Below are positions 22,267 to 35,880 of a DNA stretch of 64,000 bases, in pieces. The notes under the pieces are model-generated. The model searched no databases and had not been told where the DNA came from. It worked only from the letters and a program-made list of their open reading frames with translations. A program made the translations under genes and the position numbers. Numbering within the stretch: the first letter of the stretch is position 1; the number at the start of each line of letters is the position of its first letter. Source of the stretch: Epiperipatus broadwayi (Eukaryota > Onychophora > Udeonychophora > Euonychophora > Peripatidae); NCBI GenBank assembly GCA_028023455.1, contig JAQFVV010000316.1:936783-1000782 (forward strand), given 5' to 3'.

Positions 22267-25260
22267 AATATATATATATATAACACTGAGCATCTATGTA
22301 ACCTTACTTTATTGTTTGCTGTATCCTTACACCAATATTCAATGTTAATTTCAATTTTATTTTCTCATCATAATTTTTAATCTCATGATTTGGATTAACT
22401 GATGATGATAAATAATATATGTGGCAATGCTATGTTTTTAAAAAATAATATGAGATTTTATGAGAAATGTATGTGTCTGTATACAGATCAAAGGTTTTAT
22501 ATATAATCCAAACAGAACAAAGGTCTATCTAATATCTACTGCCAGGACTGTGAAGAAGAATGCATTACCCTTCAAATTTGATAAAAGTTTGTCATTTTCC
22601 ATTTTTATTTCAATTTAGCTAGAATAAGTAGTTATTCATTTATTGACCAATATTAAGTAATTATCTGTGCCATTTATTGGCATGTTGGATGAAAAAATTC
22701 TAAGCACAGAAGGATCTTAAAGAATCAAATGTTATAACTGTAACTGTCAGAAACATGTGATTCATTAACATAGTGCAGAATTCGACCCGTAGTACTGAGT
22801 TAGTGCAGCTACCCATAGTACTGAGTTCAAACATAGTTTATCGGTTTCACAATACAATCTGTGAAACAATGCATCTGATGCTATGCTAGTAAACATTTCT
22901 TTAGGTATGGGGGTCAGGGAGATGCAAGAGAATCAAGAATTTTATTTCGAGTTAGCCAACAATAACAATATTAATATTAAATATTTATTTTTAAAGAATT
23001 GAGGAAACATAGTGAATGGGTATCGAATAAATAAAGATATGATGGCAGACGTATGGTTTGAAATTATTTATTTAAAACATTTTAATAATCAATCATTTAA
23101 CTAATAATATTTGATAAGATTTAAGATATTAGTAGCGGGGTTTTCCGATACTATTAGATATTAAAGAGATACATTTATTTCTATAGCTGACATAATCCAG
23201 CTGCCTAAATTCTCGAGCAAGTATTTCAAGAGCATGCCTTCGGGATTTATATATTTGCAATGCAAGAGTCTAAATTAGGATTTATAATAGTAGTGGCAGA
23301 CATATATTTATTTAATTAATAAGATATTTATAAATATCTAGGGGCAAATATTTATTTGAGAGTGAATTATGTCACTAATGCAGGGACAGAGTTATACATA
23401 GAATAATAAAGTTAATAAAAGAAACACGTGGTATGTCTAGACAGGCAATAGGAAGTGGCAGTATATTGAAACTGCAAAGCCATGAATGAGTTTAGAACAA
23501 TGGGCTGGTGTTTGCCGTAGGCCCAAAGAGGTAAGGTATCACATAAGCATAACCAGGGGCAAGTGGTTCATGCCACGATTGCCTGCTGGCTGCGTGACTT
23601 TCGTCAAGCCCTACAGGAGCATTTATTATGTCTGCTTGTGTAGGGTGACTGGGATTAATTTCAATCCTAAAGAATCTGAAGTATTCAAGGCTTGTAATGG
23701 GTCATCGCATCTCTAAAATGTAACACATGTATAATGTACAGATGATTCTGTTAAGATTTAAATATATTTATAACTCAGCCCTACATTATCAACATTTAAT
23801 AAAGAACATTTGTGACTCTCAAAGAAATGTGATTTATGGAATAATTAAAATTTAATAAAATATAAAACAATATGTAAACTGGGTGAGTATTATAACTAAT
23901 ACGTCACCCATTTGCTATGCAGTAGACCCCTGCATTACAATAAATGAAGCATTGAATGCGTGTTGATTTATATGAAAACATTAAGTTATTTATGGAAGTA
24001 AATATTAATGAAGATTTGACATGCATCCACTGTTTCAAGCAATCATAGATTTATACCAAGAAAATTATGAGCATGCTATAATTAAATAATATAAATGTAA
24101 TATTTAGAAATACGTACCCAAGAAAGATAGAATTAGGCAAGAGATTATTAACGAAATTTACATAATAAATTAATTATTAAATTTATAGTTTTACAAATGA
24201 GAATTTTACAGTTTATAAGTTATATAAAGAATGAGCTATAACATGATATTAGTAGAGTACTCTAGAGCTTGGGTAGTACAGGTACCTGTTTTATGAGAAG
24301 TTTTCTGAATCAGTGGTCAATAGCAAATTGTTCATGATTCCAGCAGTAGCAGTTCTTTCAAGCATTTAGGTGATTTAGTTATTTGAATATTAGCAGCAGC
24401 TTTCCAATTGTTTAGGCAGCAGATCTTTGTGGTTGACTTTATGGAGGGCAACGGGCGTAGGTTCGTGGCAAACAATCGACCATCTCTGGGGAGAATAGTC
24501 TTTGGCACTTTCTACTCACACATACTGTGGCAAGTAAATCAATATATATATATTTGGAGACTCTCAACTGATCGAGAGCACAGCTAAAGTTCAACTGAAA
24601 GTTCTGAGCAAGTCCAAAATGTCCTCCTTTCTTGATCTTATCTTTTTACCTTTTGTTATATTTTATTTTGGATTCAATCATTTGCCTCGAGGATAATCAA
24701 TACATTCTTATATGTTTAATTTATATAGAAAGCTGCTTTTCTATTGTTCGATTTTATTTTACATTTAGATTTTGGAATTAAATATTTTAGGGAAATTTTC
24801 TTTTTAATTAATCTATTATCTCTCACCGACCGTTACTTTTAAAATTTCAAATACAAAAGGGAACATACGATTATTTTTACTTTTAATTAAATATTACAAT
24901 CAAATTTCTAAAATTATTATTAAATGAAATTTAAACAAAGCAATAAATAACGAACTTTATAATTTAAAATAAATATTTAAAATTACATATTTTATATACT
25001 AAAAAAATACAAATTACATTAATTATTTTTATCTATTGCTTTAAATTTGTTATCGAAATGTGTGTGTGTTTATGGTGGATTTTACATACATTCAGACATT
25101 TTTAATATTGCTACACACACAATTCGATACCCAAAAAGTTTAAATTTGGGTAGGAGAGAGTGGTGGGTGAGAGACGATAGAAAAGGTGAAACTTAAGATT
25201 CGAATGCGAATCTTACTATTTCATAACCCTAGTTAACAATTAATTGATAATATATATATA
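22267..25260 (-). repeat. Possible highly diverged relative of family E (lower support)
   Basis: After TA tracts and about 450 bases of plain DNA, the region from about 22740 is richer in GC and carries features that parallel copy 2 in the same order and orientation: an ATTTTGGATTCA block near 24665 with GCCTCGAGGA after it, and CGACCGTTACTTTTAAAATTTC near 24828, like GACCGTTACTTATACATTTTG near 21930. A 9-bp hairpin, TAAGATTCG/CGAATCTTA, lies at 25194-25215. A 76-codon frame at 23486-23716 has no recognisable match. The right edge may be the TA tract at 25249-25260. An independent unknown element is equally possible. Confidence 0.3.
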
Positions 25261-28010
25261 TTAATCACCTTTAGCTTTGGCAGCAGCTAATGGTTTAGTT
25301 AAAACTTTGTGCCAAGACACACACACACACATATATATATATATACACACAGCTTAATTTTGCTTTAAATAAACTATTGTGAATATTTTATAATGCTATA
25401 ATTGTTATATATAAGAGCTGTTATGTTAGTATTTATCTATTCTCTAGATGAAATTTTTTTTTGTCACAGCTTAAATAATAATGAGTTTTAATTTAAATAA
25501 ATGTTTCAGATGCTAAACGTCTTTAAATTTTTAAAAGCTGGTAATGTCAACGATAAAAAGTGTAATTTAGAATTAAAAATGGTCATTTAGTTTTAGTTTA
25601 ATTGTAAAACTGTTTTAAAAATCTTATATTAATTTTTAAAGTTGAAAAACCAAGTTCAAACCCTATATTTTGGTTTCCTGATTTAAAACTAAAATTATAA
25701 TATTTAATTAACTTTGAATGTAAAACAGAATATTTTACTTAAATATTTTACACTAATTTAATTATAAAAAAGTTTAATAAAATTACTAATTAAATTAGGA
25801 TTTTAATAGTTAAATAAATGTTGAATGAGTGGATAAATATAGCATTTATTTGATGTTAATTTTAATTTAAAACTTATTCTTAGATATTTGTTTGGATTTA
25901 AAATTATAATAAATAAATATTAAATTGTGTTAATATTTGATTGGTTAAAGATGTAATAAATTTTTAATTATGTAATATTTTTATTTTTATCCTGGTTATT
26001 CTGTAATTTTTATTAATTATTTTTATTCAACCAGGAAGTGTTTTTAATTAATTCAAGTATCGAAAAAAATCATTTATTACAAGGTTAAAATTTTAATTAA
26101 ATAATTTTTGATTGACAACCTTCCTTGGTGATAGATAGGTCAAGGATTCAAACTAACCAGATGAGAAGTTATAAGTTCAAACATAAATAAACAGTCTAGT
26201 AAAATGGTCATATCATCAAGGATATAAATAAGGTGAAACAAACACCTGACATAAGTATATAGTCTACATTTTACACCAGTCTCTATGCACTTTCTTTTCA
26301 TTTCTCAAGGTTCTCAATCAATTTAGTTTTGTAACAATTGAATTTTAAACTCTACTAAATTTTTAAAACAGTGCAACTTTCTTTAAAACTTTTGTTTTGT
26401 ATTAGTCAGTATGTTAGGCTAAACTTATATTTTGACACAATTGTCAGAACAGAAACACCAAGGGAACTGAAGTCTCTATAACTGCCAATGGAATGGTAAT
26501 ATAATTTGTTATTACAATATTTTAAGAATATTATTTTAAAAATTTTCTATGTTAGAAAGCTTCAAAAATTATTGTTATTACTATTGCTTTGACTGGAGAA
26601 CAATGATCAATTTTAGAAATAAATTGAACATTTATATTATAATTAAAATTGCCAAGGAATGTCTTATTCCATTATTGGAAAGAATATTATCAATATTTGT
26701 CTTAAAAATATTTGGAATGAATTTACATGGAATACAAACTAATTCAAATAAAAACTATAAATTGACATTGCTCATATTTTTAGATGTTCAATAATAATTA
26801 ATTCTGGAAAAAAAAAAATTGAATAAAATTAATTATTATAATTCAATAACAATGATTTTACTTGTACTGAATAATTATTTAAAAAAAATTCTATGATTTA
26901 TTTATAATTTACTGCCTAATGTTAATAGAACCATATTTGGTATTAATTAATTTTTGTTTATTATATTTTACATTGGTTAACTATTATAGTATTTTGTTAT
27001 CTTGAAAGTACAATTATTTTTTATATATTTAAGAATGCTTTTACATGACAATATATTTTATGGATGGTAGTTAGTCTCCATCATTAATTTTTCTAGCTTA
27101 TTTTCCAGAAGGGATAAAAGCATTTAGGCTCTCTTATTATTTGTTGTTCTGCTAGATTTTGTATGCTTATAGCATATATTTTAGAAATTGTAGCTAAAGC
27201 TCTTTCCATTCTAAAGCAATTACTATTTAATATTTAATCCCTGATGTGCATTCCCATTATTTTCCCAGACTAGTGACAAACTCCTACATCTTTTAGTAGG
27301 CCTCAAAAGTGGGTGCATTCTATGACTAATGTCATCATTCGTTCACTTTGCCTTATTTTATGATTATTGAAAATTTTATTTTGTTTGTAGTGTTAGTATA
27401 TTTAATAAAGCATGAGTAAGATTTTACCATGGCTTTATCTGAAATTTTTAGTGATGTTATTAAGGTATTGAGGAATTGTACCTTACCTCTAAGAGCATTC
27501 TTGGTCAGCTTAAAATGTAAAGAATACATTGTAAATGTGTCATTACTTTATTTTAAGTTTGCTAGTTGTAAAGACTAAATATGATAAACAATTGGTTTTA
27601 CAATTTTTAAAATTGATTTTGGGTTTAAATAGATAAGACACATTTACCTTATAATCCCTTCACGGATGTATTGGTAAGCTATTATTAATATTATTGAATA
27701 TGCAAAATATTTATATGAGACACTACTATATGATAGCTATCATCATAGTGTGAATGAAATAATAAATGAGAACTTTTGTCAATGAAACATTACAAAAAGT
27801 TAGTTTAATATAATAGATTATTTTTGCTAATATGATGGATTATTTTTGGTAATCCAATGGAGTGTATTTTAATAAAGCAATATGTCAATTTTTAATTTTG
27901 ATCCTTTTGATAAATTTTGCAGAAGCAACTTTGTGAAATTTTTTTGATCTATGTGGACTTAAAGATAAACTAATTATAAATGTTGTTGTTATTTTGCTGT
28001 AAATAAGTTT
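25261..28010. other. No gene seen
   Basis: AT-rich DNA with a CA/TA microsatellite at 25318-25348. The 81-codon frame at 26549-26794 is AT-rich and unmatched. Nothing else can be supported. Confidence 0.5.
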
Positions 28011-28441
28011 TTATTGTTATTTAATATATAGGGTATATGAGCACAGACTTTCACATGAACCACCATTCTCCACACTATCTCATAACACTGATACCCTTGA
28101 ACACATATGTCGAAAAGACAAATAATCACCAATATATGTATTTGATGCTAAACCAGATTGAAGCCTGTCCTTAAAGTATGAATATTGGCTATCTTAATAT
28201 ATATCTGGGCACTTATTGCATATATGTGTGGAGATGATAATCTGAACCAACTGATGATTGCTGGTTTAGCATGAAATACGTATATTGGTGATTATTTATC
28301 TTTTCAACATATATGTGTTCAAGTGAGAAAGATTGGAGAGTGGTGGGTCATAAGAAAGTTTGTGCTCATATACCCTATATATTACATATATTGATACAGG
28401 TATATAATAAGCTTGTATTTTAGTCAGTTATTGTTATTTAA
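28011..28441. mobile_element. Family A HHR insert 1, with a 14-bp TSD
   Basis: The insert 28025-28427 is flanked by TTATTGTTATTTAA at 28011-28024 and 28428-28441. Its two arms are inverted relative to each other: the left begins TATAGGGTATATGAGCACAG and the right closes with its reverse complement near 28350-28382, followed by a right-hand extension (28384-28427) shared with the copy at 51.6 kb. The right arm has a complete hammerhead; the left arm's copy is cut through its core near 28155. No coding frame. The TSD length and inverted layout match PLE-type insertion. Confidence 0.85.
28237..28295 (+). ncRNA. Type I hammerhead ribozyme motif, family A insert 1
   Basis: Stem I is two helices: ATAATC (28237-28242) with GATTAT (28290-28295), and ACCAA (28246-28250) with TTGGT (28285-28289). 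Core CTGATGA 28251-28257; stem II TGC/GCA (28259-28261, 28269-28271) preceded by a T-T mismatch; GAAA 28273-28276; palindrome ATACGTAT 28276-28283; predicted cleavage after A28284. All conserved core residues are present. Confidence 0.8.
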
Positions 28442-28514
28442 CTGAAGTAATTTCTCACCGTCATTTATTCATGTCATCCCACTTGTTAATCACAAATCAT
28501 CCCAATTATTAAAC

Positions 28515-28862
28515 ATAAATCATTTTAAACCAGCAAGCATCACATGATCTAAGCTGTTTAGCTTAGATTGAAAATACCTTTTGTGTTTTCAATTTCATGC
28601 TCATAGTTTTGTAGTTAAGTAGAGATAAAAGGTGGTTGCTAGAGGGTTGCATTAGATCCTAAGATCTAGATGCAGTGCTCTCAGATCCAAAGCTCCTCAC
28701 TGATGAAGGCCACAAGCCAGAAACTAGTCTGGGAATATTGGATGAGTAGGCATTAGATATGGATTTTATGCACAAGCCTTCTGGCATCCATTTATTACTC
28801 TGTTTAGCACAGGTGGCACTACTATATGGAGTTTTGCTTTGCTTTGTTTATAAATCATTTTA
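28515..28862 (+). mobile_element. Family B HHR insert 1, with a 13-bp TSD
   Basis: ATAAATCATTTTA at 28515-28527 and 28850-28862 brackets a 322-bp insert. It starts with a block containing CATCACATGATC, continues with GTAGAGATAAAAGGTGGTTG near 28617, a hammerhead at 28685-28743 and a conserved tail (GCCTTCTGGCATCCAT near 28776). The 61-codon open frame at 28759-28944 crosses the insert border and is not a gene. It sits 73 bases from family A insert 1. Confidence 0.85.
28685..28743 (+). ncRNA. Type I hammerhead ribozyme motif, family B insert 1
   Basis: Stem I: ATCCAA 28685-28690 with TTGGAT 28738-28743, and CTCA 28696-28699 with TGGG 28730-28733. Core CTGATGA 28700-28706; stem II GGC/GCC around CACAA with an A-A mismatch at its base; GAAA 28720-28723; palindrome ACTAGT 28723-28728; predicted cleavage after C28729. 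Confidence 0.8.
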
Positions 28863-28944
28863 CATATTAATTAAAATATTAAATGCTTATAAAAGATTAT
28901 ATAATTATTTTGATATATTTGCTGTAAGAGTACATGACATTTAA

Positions 28945-29428
28945 ATTTATAAGAGTCACTATTTATTAAATTATTTAAGCATTGTATAACATCTAAAAAA
29001 AGATATATTTGCTTAATAGAATATTGCATTTTGTTTTGTCAATTTGGATAATTTTAACTAATTTAATTTCTTATGTCAAATCATTGTACATGTTTATTTT
29101 AAATCATTTTTATATTAGAAGATCATAGTCATTGTTATTTTTATAAGACTCATTTTGTACAAAAACCCAATTTATATTTAGAAGATGTTAAATAGGTTTA
29201 TTCTAAGATGTTTAGGATGGAAATTCCATGCCATTCTTAATCTCTGAGTGCAATCCTAGTTTATTCTTGATTTTATTCTAAATTTAAGAGATTATGTTAT
29301 TGTTGTATGTTATTAAGTTAGTAATATTATTTTTATTGTTATAATTACGATAAGACATTAGTTTAGGGGAAGTGTATGTCTTATGTATTGTATTTTAACT
29401 AGGATTTCATTGATATTGAATAAAACTA
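28945..29428. other. No gene seen
   Basis: AT-rich DNA with no supported frame or repeat. Confidence 0.5.
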
Positions 29429-29526
29429 GTGGTCGAGAGGTCAGTGCGACTGCCTTGCACTTGCAGGCAGTTGCCCAGATTGTGGGTTCGCATCCCGGCT
29501 GATGCTATGACACTTAAAAAAAAAAA
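29429..29526 (+). mobile_element. tRNA-derived SINE, copy 1
   Basis: The head GTGGTCGAGAGGTCAG gives a Leu/Ser-like tRNA box A, and GGGTTCGCATCCCGG matches box B (GGTTCGANTCC). A stem ACTGCC/GGCAGT takes the place of the anticodon arm. The body ends GATGCTATGACACTT and a poly-A tail. Six copies are present in the window. It depends on a LINE or similar partner for mobility. Confidence 0.8.
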
Positions 29527-30940
29527 GGATTTATAAAAACATATTACCCTGAGATACCTTATATAATTTCATGAACCATATTATTACATTTATTTTAAAA
29601 TTGAGATTTTACATTTAATAGATAAATTTTGAATGGCTTAAATTTTTAAAGAACATTTCAAATATTTTAAGAATTAAATATTACTTCATCTGTTCAAAGA
29701 AATGAGATACTTAGAAGATAGCTTATAAGACGATTAGAAGATTTTTACAAGGTAGATATAAAAAAAAGCTGATAGTTGTATTAGATATTAAAAGCAATTT
29801 TAAATGCAACTTTAACAGCATATGTTTATATTACTAAGATTCTTTTACGTATGATAGAGTGAGTTGAGATTTCTCCTCTTAATTCTTAATAGTGTTATTT
29901 TGTACTTCAATATATTTTATTATAATGCTTCCCCTGTATATCTTGATATTTTGACATAGATTATTATTTGTACCTGCTGAGTGTATCTATAGCTAATAGC
30001 ATTTCTCATTTGTAGTTTTACATTTGTGATTCTACTTCATACTTTGTCATTCCTAGCGATAGTCACATTCCTTGCATGCACTCATCTCTTGATTGGTTGT
30101 GTCGATTATAGAATAATAATATGACAACAAACCTGTCAACATTTGACAAATTATCTTTGATGTAATTCTGGAAAAATGCTAGAGATGTACATAAGGAAAG
30201 CCAGACTATTTTATGAGTTTTTAGTAGAAATATATCTGAATCTTAACACCATATGATTTTTTCATATGCTTAGACACATGCTTTCTAAAGCAATAATCTA
30301 GAACTATCTAAATATAATCTTGAGGAACCAATGTACATCAAAGAACAAAAAATACTAGATAAAAGCATTATTTGAGGACAAAGAAAGATTCAAAATACAA
30401 GATAAAATAAGATTCAATGATTTTTAAAAGATTATTTAAATATTGCAGATTACAAAGTAAAGTTGTTACTTTTTGCCTGCAACTTCAGTAGGATTTAAAA
30501 ATGAGATAAATAATAGAAGCAAAGCTAACTGAAGAAATCAATAAATATATAAAGTAGTAGTAGGGTTTGCAATAGATAAAGTTTTATATACAAGTAATTT
30601 ATAAAACACACATTAAAATATATGAAATATATTAGTTAGTTTTAAATATATGCTTAAATACATAGAATACACACATATATACTCATATGAAAACACCATG
30701 GAGCTATATTGGTATTAGTTAGCCATGGCTACAGTGTTGGTTTAAATCCAAAGTGAGTGAACTTAAAATTTTATTAAAAGATTTAATCCCATGGACATAA
30801 CCAGTTAATTATCCAGTATTGGTTGATAAATGATATTTAGTTATTATTAGCTAGAGTGTAAAAGAGGAATGAAAAACTGTTCAAATTCTCACTTTCTAGT
30901 AATTGACAAGCTTGATAAAAACTGCCTTTCCTTTTAGTCT
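29527..30940. other. No gene seen
   Basis: AT-rich DNA; several open stretches are shorter than 60 codons and none is recognisable. Confidence 0.5.
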
Positions 30941-31386
<446 letters not shown>

Positions 31387-33719
31387 GTTTATTTGTTTTT
31401 TAATGTTTTGATTTGTTATGATTTTTTTTCAAGAAGCATCTGCTAATTTGCTATTTCAATGATGTGTGAATCAAGTTTGGAATAAAAAAACTAAATAATC
31501 CAGTTTCATATAATTCCAGGTTGTTTTTTGAGGCATACATAACCATTTCATTTCATTATTTAATGCTGTCACTCATTCCATTATGTAGATATGCTTATCT
31601 AAAGGTTATGATATTCTATATCATTACAACTTATTATTATAAAATTCTTTGAATTAAATTAGTAGAAGAAGATAAAGATACCACATCATATACAAGGCCT
31701 TGTGCTTAGAATTAGACATGGTATAGAGATAGTTGCTCAAGAGACTATGTCATAGTCAATTATCACAAATAATAGGTTGAGCTTCAATTTAAGAAGCTTT
31801 AGTTCTCAAATCAGTCATTGTTTCAAAATACATTTATTTAGTTTCTCAAAAGCCATTTATAAATATACTTTTCCATATGTGCTCATAGCTATATAGTTGG
31901 AATGATGTAGTTTATATATACTTCTGTATATTTTGAGCTGATCTCAATACATTACTTTGGTTGCTTTTTTTATATTTTTCTAAAACAAATACCATTTCAA
32001 AATTTTTCAAAATAAGTGAATAAAGATTCAACACTCCATATAGCCGTTCCTGGTTTAGCACAGTAGTAGAGAAAAGGATATATCTAATCTGAAATGTCTA
32101 GTGTTTGAATTTCTTATGAACTTCTCAGAAATCATTCTACTATTTTTATATCACACATATAAACCAATTTTAAATTCGCTTTAGCTTAGCAATTTTAAGT
32201 ACAATATAGTCACGGATTTGATATATACGTTGAAGTATATTTTAATCAATTTTTTTAATGCTCATATAGTCGTGCATTAAAAAATTATTCATGTGAATAG
32301 CCAAACTGCATTTACATGGCTGATTTATATATGCCAGTTTCATAGAAATAATGAAGGAAAGTCAAACACGTGATGGTTTCTTATCAATCATTACATTAAT
32401 TTTATTTAATTATATTTTTTTTTACAAAGTAAGCTGAAAAAAAGAAGAAAGTAATAGCACAGGGGGAAAAATGTTACACTTAGTTTAACAATAATGCGGT
32501 TAAACAAATAAACATGATAAATATTATCTTCTACACATGCTCTTTGCAGTCATGTGAGACAGAACGGATGAGTAATAACCAGGCCTTGGAAAGACAGATA
32601 CAAACTATTCTACTCATCGCCAATCATTTCAAAGAAGGATTATCATAATGTTTATTTTAAAAGGATTTTCTTAATTGTTAATTATGAATTAATTAATTAA
32701 TATATTATGCTTTTGATATTTATGCTTTCATGTAAAATTAACAGTTCAATGAAATGAGGAAATATTTTAAAATTTATATTTTTGTCTAATTCAGGTAAAT
32801 AGAAATCTGTTAAAAATGAAAATAGAAAGTTTAAAAAAAAAAAAGAAAAGATTAAAACTTGTTGAACATTTTTTTCCTTTAGAGAAGTTATTAAAATTTG
32901 CCCGGAGGTATTGTTGAAAGAGTACTGGATGTTAGAGAATAATCAAATTGTAATCGGCGATACCTAATGAAGAAGAAGGTTAGACTGCACAGTTGTATTC
33001 ATCTAAAGAACTCAGAAATTAATTACAAATTTCTCAGCTTTGAGATAATTTTATAGATATGGAAATTTAGCAACACAGAATGTAAATATTGTATAAGACA
33101 GTTGATCCGTGGCCTACTGTCAAAACAATGGAAAGATTGATAATGAGATTGGATGAGAATTGATGAACCCGTTTGAGGTAGGAAAAAAGTCACTTGATTG
33201 CCCTTAGTCATGTTTAGTATGGAAATACTAGAAAAACAATCGAGGAAAAACACACACACTTGATATCAAAATGTGGTGATTGGCTCTTCAAATATATGTT
33301 TTTTAAATTGATTTTGAATAGACAGATTGCTTTTTTCATTTTTAGAAAACTATTTTTTTTACTTTTAATTTTTATTTTATAAAAATAATTGTTTATATTT
33401 GAAGCATAGTATACTTATAATTTAACCTACGTATAGTTTAACTTGTCTCGTATATTTATTATTATTGTTTAAAATAGAAAGATTCATGGCGCTATGAAAG
33501 GAAAAAAATCTTGAAAACTTGAATCGCATACTTTATTCTCCAAGAGTACAAAAATTTGAAATAAGTGACTGATTTATTAAATTATCAGATCTAAAATAGA
33601 TTTTTTCTCTTTTTCCAATTGAAGAAGATGGTGCTCAATTTTTAATGTTTAATTATAGATGTTGCATAGTATTCAAAGAGCCTAGAAATTTGCTATTAAC
33701 TAATGAAAATGTGCTCACG
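31387..33719. other. No gene seen
   Basis: AT-rich DNA. The 78-codon minus frame at 33023-33259 is unmatched and of ordinary composition. Confidence 0.5.
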
Positions 33720-34003
33720 CACGCACATGCTAACCAATTATATAAACTATCAACAAGAGTACAAAACATCTTGGTATTGGAAGGAAGGCTATTTCTGCTA
33801 TAAGAAGAAAAATTAGAATTGTTACTAAAAAAAAAAAGATAATATCGTAAAGTGTGTGGATGAATTCTGTAAAGAATAATACAGTAATAACGTAGTCAGG
33901 CACACACATACTCAATTTTATAAATCATTTGCAATAGTACAAAAAATCTTGTATTAAAAAAGTTATTCCGAAAATAAAAAGAAAAAATGGAAATGTTTCT
34001 AAA

Positions 34004-34314
34004 AAAAGAGCACTAATGTGGACTTTGAACATTCCATCGTCAGATTTTCAATGAAATGGATGACTAAAGAGTTGTGGGTTGAAGTAGTTTGAAGCTTGTC
34101 CATTAAAGTATGAAGATTGGTTATCTTAATATAAAGCTGAGCACTGATTGTATATATGTGTGGAGATAGTAATCTGGACCAACTGATGATTGCTGGTTTA
34201 GCATGAAATACGAATTTATCTTTTCAACATGTGGGTGATCAGGTGGGTCAGCAATATGAGATGGCATGGAGAGTTGAGGGTTGTGTGAAAGTATGAGTTT
34301 TAATCCCCTATATA
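34004..34314. mobile_element. Family A HHR insert 2 (decayed)
   Basis: It contains the family A blocks TTCCATCGTCAGATTTTCA near 34030, GAAGATTGGTTATCTTAATA near 34111 and the HHR region. The right end carries a CCCTATATATT border. No clear TSD: only AAAAAG is shared at the edges. Only one arm is well preserved. Confidence 0.65.
34165..34216 (+). ncRNA. Broken HHR remnant, family A insert 2
   Basis: Core CTGATGA 34183-34189, stem II TGC/GCA and GAAA 34205-34208 are intact, but after TACG the sequence jumps to AATTTATC: half of stem III, the cleavage site and the 3' side of stem I are deleted. Confidence 0.6.
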
Positions 34315-34390
34315 TTAAAAAGCGATAATATTATGAAGTGTGGAGAAGATCTCTATAAGGGATAATACAGTAATAAAGAACAAGAAAACA

Positions 34391-34624
34391 AAATATCACC
34401 TATGATTGTTACATCTTCTGAATTATCTTGCACTTTAAATGAAGTGAGTCATCAAATAATATCTATGAAGAATGAGAGAAATTGCTGAAAGTGATGGAAT
34501 CATAATCAATATCTGCAAAGAAAAGAAAAAAGTGAAACAAAAAAAAATGTTGCCAAAGTTATACACTACAAGAATGTGAAACATAATAGTAATGATATTT
34601 AAGAAATGTGCTAAAGAAGATAAT
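34391..34624. other. No gene seen
   Basis: AT-rich spacer without a supported frame. Confidence 0.4.
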
Positions 34625-34761
34625 AGAAATTACTGACTTTTTTTTCTTTTTTCATATGTCAAAGCATCAGCCGGGAAGAGCATCTGCAAACCCGGGATAA
34701 CTTCTTGTAAGGCGCTGTTCTAACCACTTGACCACTAACGCTTGACAGAAATTACTGACTT
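34625..34761 (-). mobile_element. tRNA-derived SINE, copy 2, with a 15-bp TSD
   Basis: AGAAATTACTGACTT at 34625-34639 is repeated at 34747-34761. The SINE body 34640-34746 is on the minus strand: a poly-T tract at the left is its tail, then GTCAAAGCATCAGCCGGGAAG, and the tRNA-like head near 34700-34746. Confidence 0.85.
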
Positions 34762-34869
34762 ATCAATCTTTTATCAGCTCTATACAATTTTTTATTGTCT
34801 ACAGAAAACTTTGGATTTCAAATAACCAAAAGCATAAAGTGGATTTAAAAGTGCATAATAGATTATATT

Positions 34870-35880
34870 CAATTGAGAGAAGGTATAGAAAGATTCAGTA
34901 AATGTGAGCAGTCATTATAATTAGATTAGTAGATTATAAAAAGGAATCTGATTCTATAAGCATTTATACAATGATTAAAGCATTGGATCAATGATACATG
35001 AATATTTATAACAATAGTAGTTATTAAATTACATAATAATGCTAAAAATATTAATATTGAGAAGGGTGTATGACAGAATGATTTCAATATATTTAAAACT
35101 TTTTATAGCAATTTTATAAGAAGTATTTGTGGATTAAAATGAAAAGCTATGGAAATAAAAATAAACAGGGATTATTTATATTATTTAAATTTTTCAGATG
35201 ATGTATTTATTTTTGTAAATAATGCTTCAAAGTTTCAGGAAATGTTGCAAGAATTATAAGATAAAAGTTAGAAAGTTAGAAAATGGGAAAAAAGCTAAAG
35301 TGATGTTCAATGGATTTTTTCAGAAAAAAAGGATTGCCAACATCTTGGTCATATTATTAATACAGATAGAAACATATTGGATGAAATTAATCATAGAATT
35401 AAACCTGGTTGAAGGGCTTCTGGTAAAAATGATTTAATATTTAAAAAAAAAAATGCTTATGTGTTTGAAAAAGTTTTTAATAAACGTGTTTTTCTAGTTC
35501 CTACCTATAAACCTGAGACTTAGACATGTGACAGAATAGCAATACAGACAGTTCAGACTACTCAATGAAGTATGGCTTTATGGTAGAAGTAGCAAGAAGA
35601 GATTGAAAATTAAATACACGGGTGTGAAAAAATGAGTGTCTTTGGCATATTTGAAAAAATTATGAAACTGAAATGGACCTGGACTGAGCATATTGATAGA
35701 AAAGATATCAGAGGATAGAAGAGATTACATGTGAGATGAATGAATGAAGTAAGGAAGTTTGAAGATGTGTTGTGAAAAAGAAAGACTAATTCATTAGAAA
35801 AACTGGAATAAACTTAGATATTAATTCTGCAGTGGAATGGTAATGGTTGGAAATGAAGTTTGGGATTGGGATGACCTGGA
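34870..35880 (+). pseudogene. RTE-like LINE fragment, heavily decayed
   Basis: Pieces of an RTE-type polyprotein are readable in shifting frames: an LIDYKKESDSI-like block near 34930; a GVRQGDS-like region near 35062 turned into EGCMTE; an FSDDVFIFVNNA block (RT motif C region) near 35192-35228; QHLGHIINTDRNILDEINHRIK at about 35340-35402; and the tail blocks shared with 13800-14142 and 52040-52400. Many stops and frameshifts: a dead copy. The 71-codon frame at 35222-35437 is out of phase with most of these blocks. Confidence 0.7.

Larger units (their letters stand above)
33720..34390. repeat. Diverged tandem duplication of about 225 bp, interrupted by family A insert 2
   Basis: The run AAGAGTACAAAACATCTTG ... 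GATAATATCGTAAAGTGTG ... GGATAATACAGTAATAA-like at 33751-33893 recurs from about 33936 to 34003 and continues at about 34314-34372. The HHR insert 34004-34314 splits the second copy, so the duplication came first. Confidence 0.6.

Noticed and set aside
22395-22412. CTGATGA match near 22399
   Set aside because: No stem II, GAAA or stem I partner follows; a chance match.
26155-26200. CAGATGAGAAGTTATAAGTTCAAAC as an HHR
   Set aside because: A stem-like GAA..TTC is present, but the core and GAAA are both altered and no stem I can be paired.
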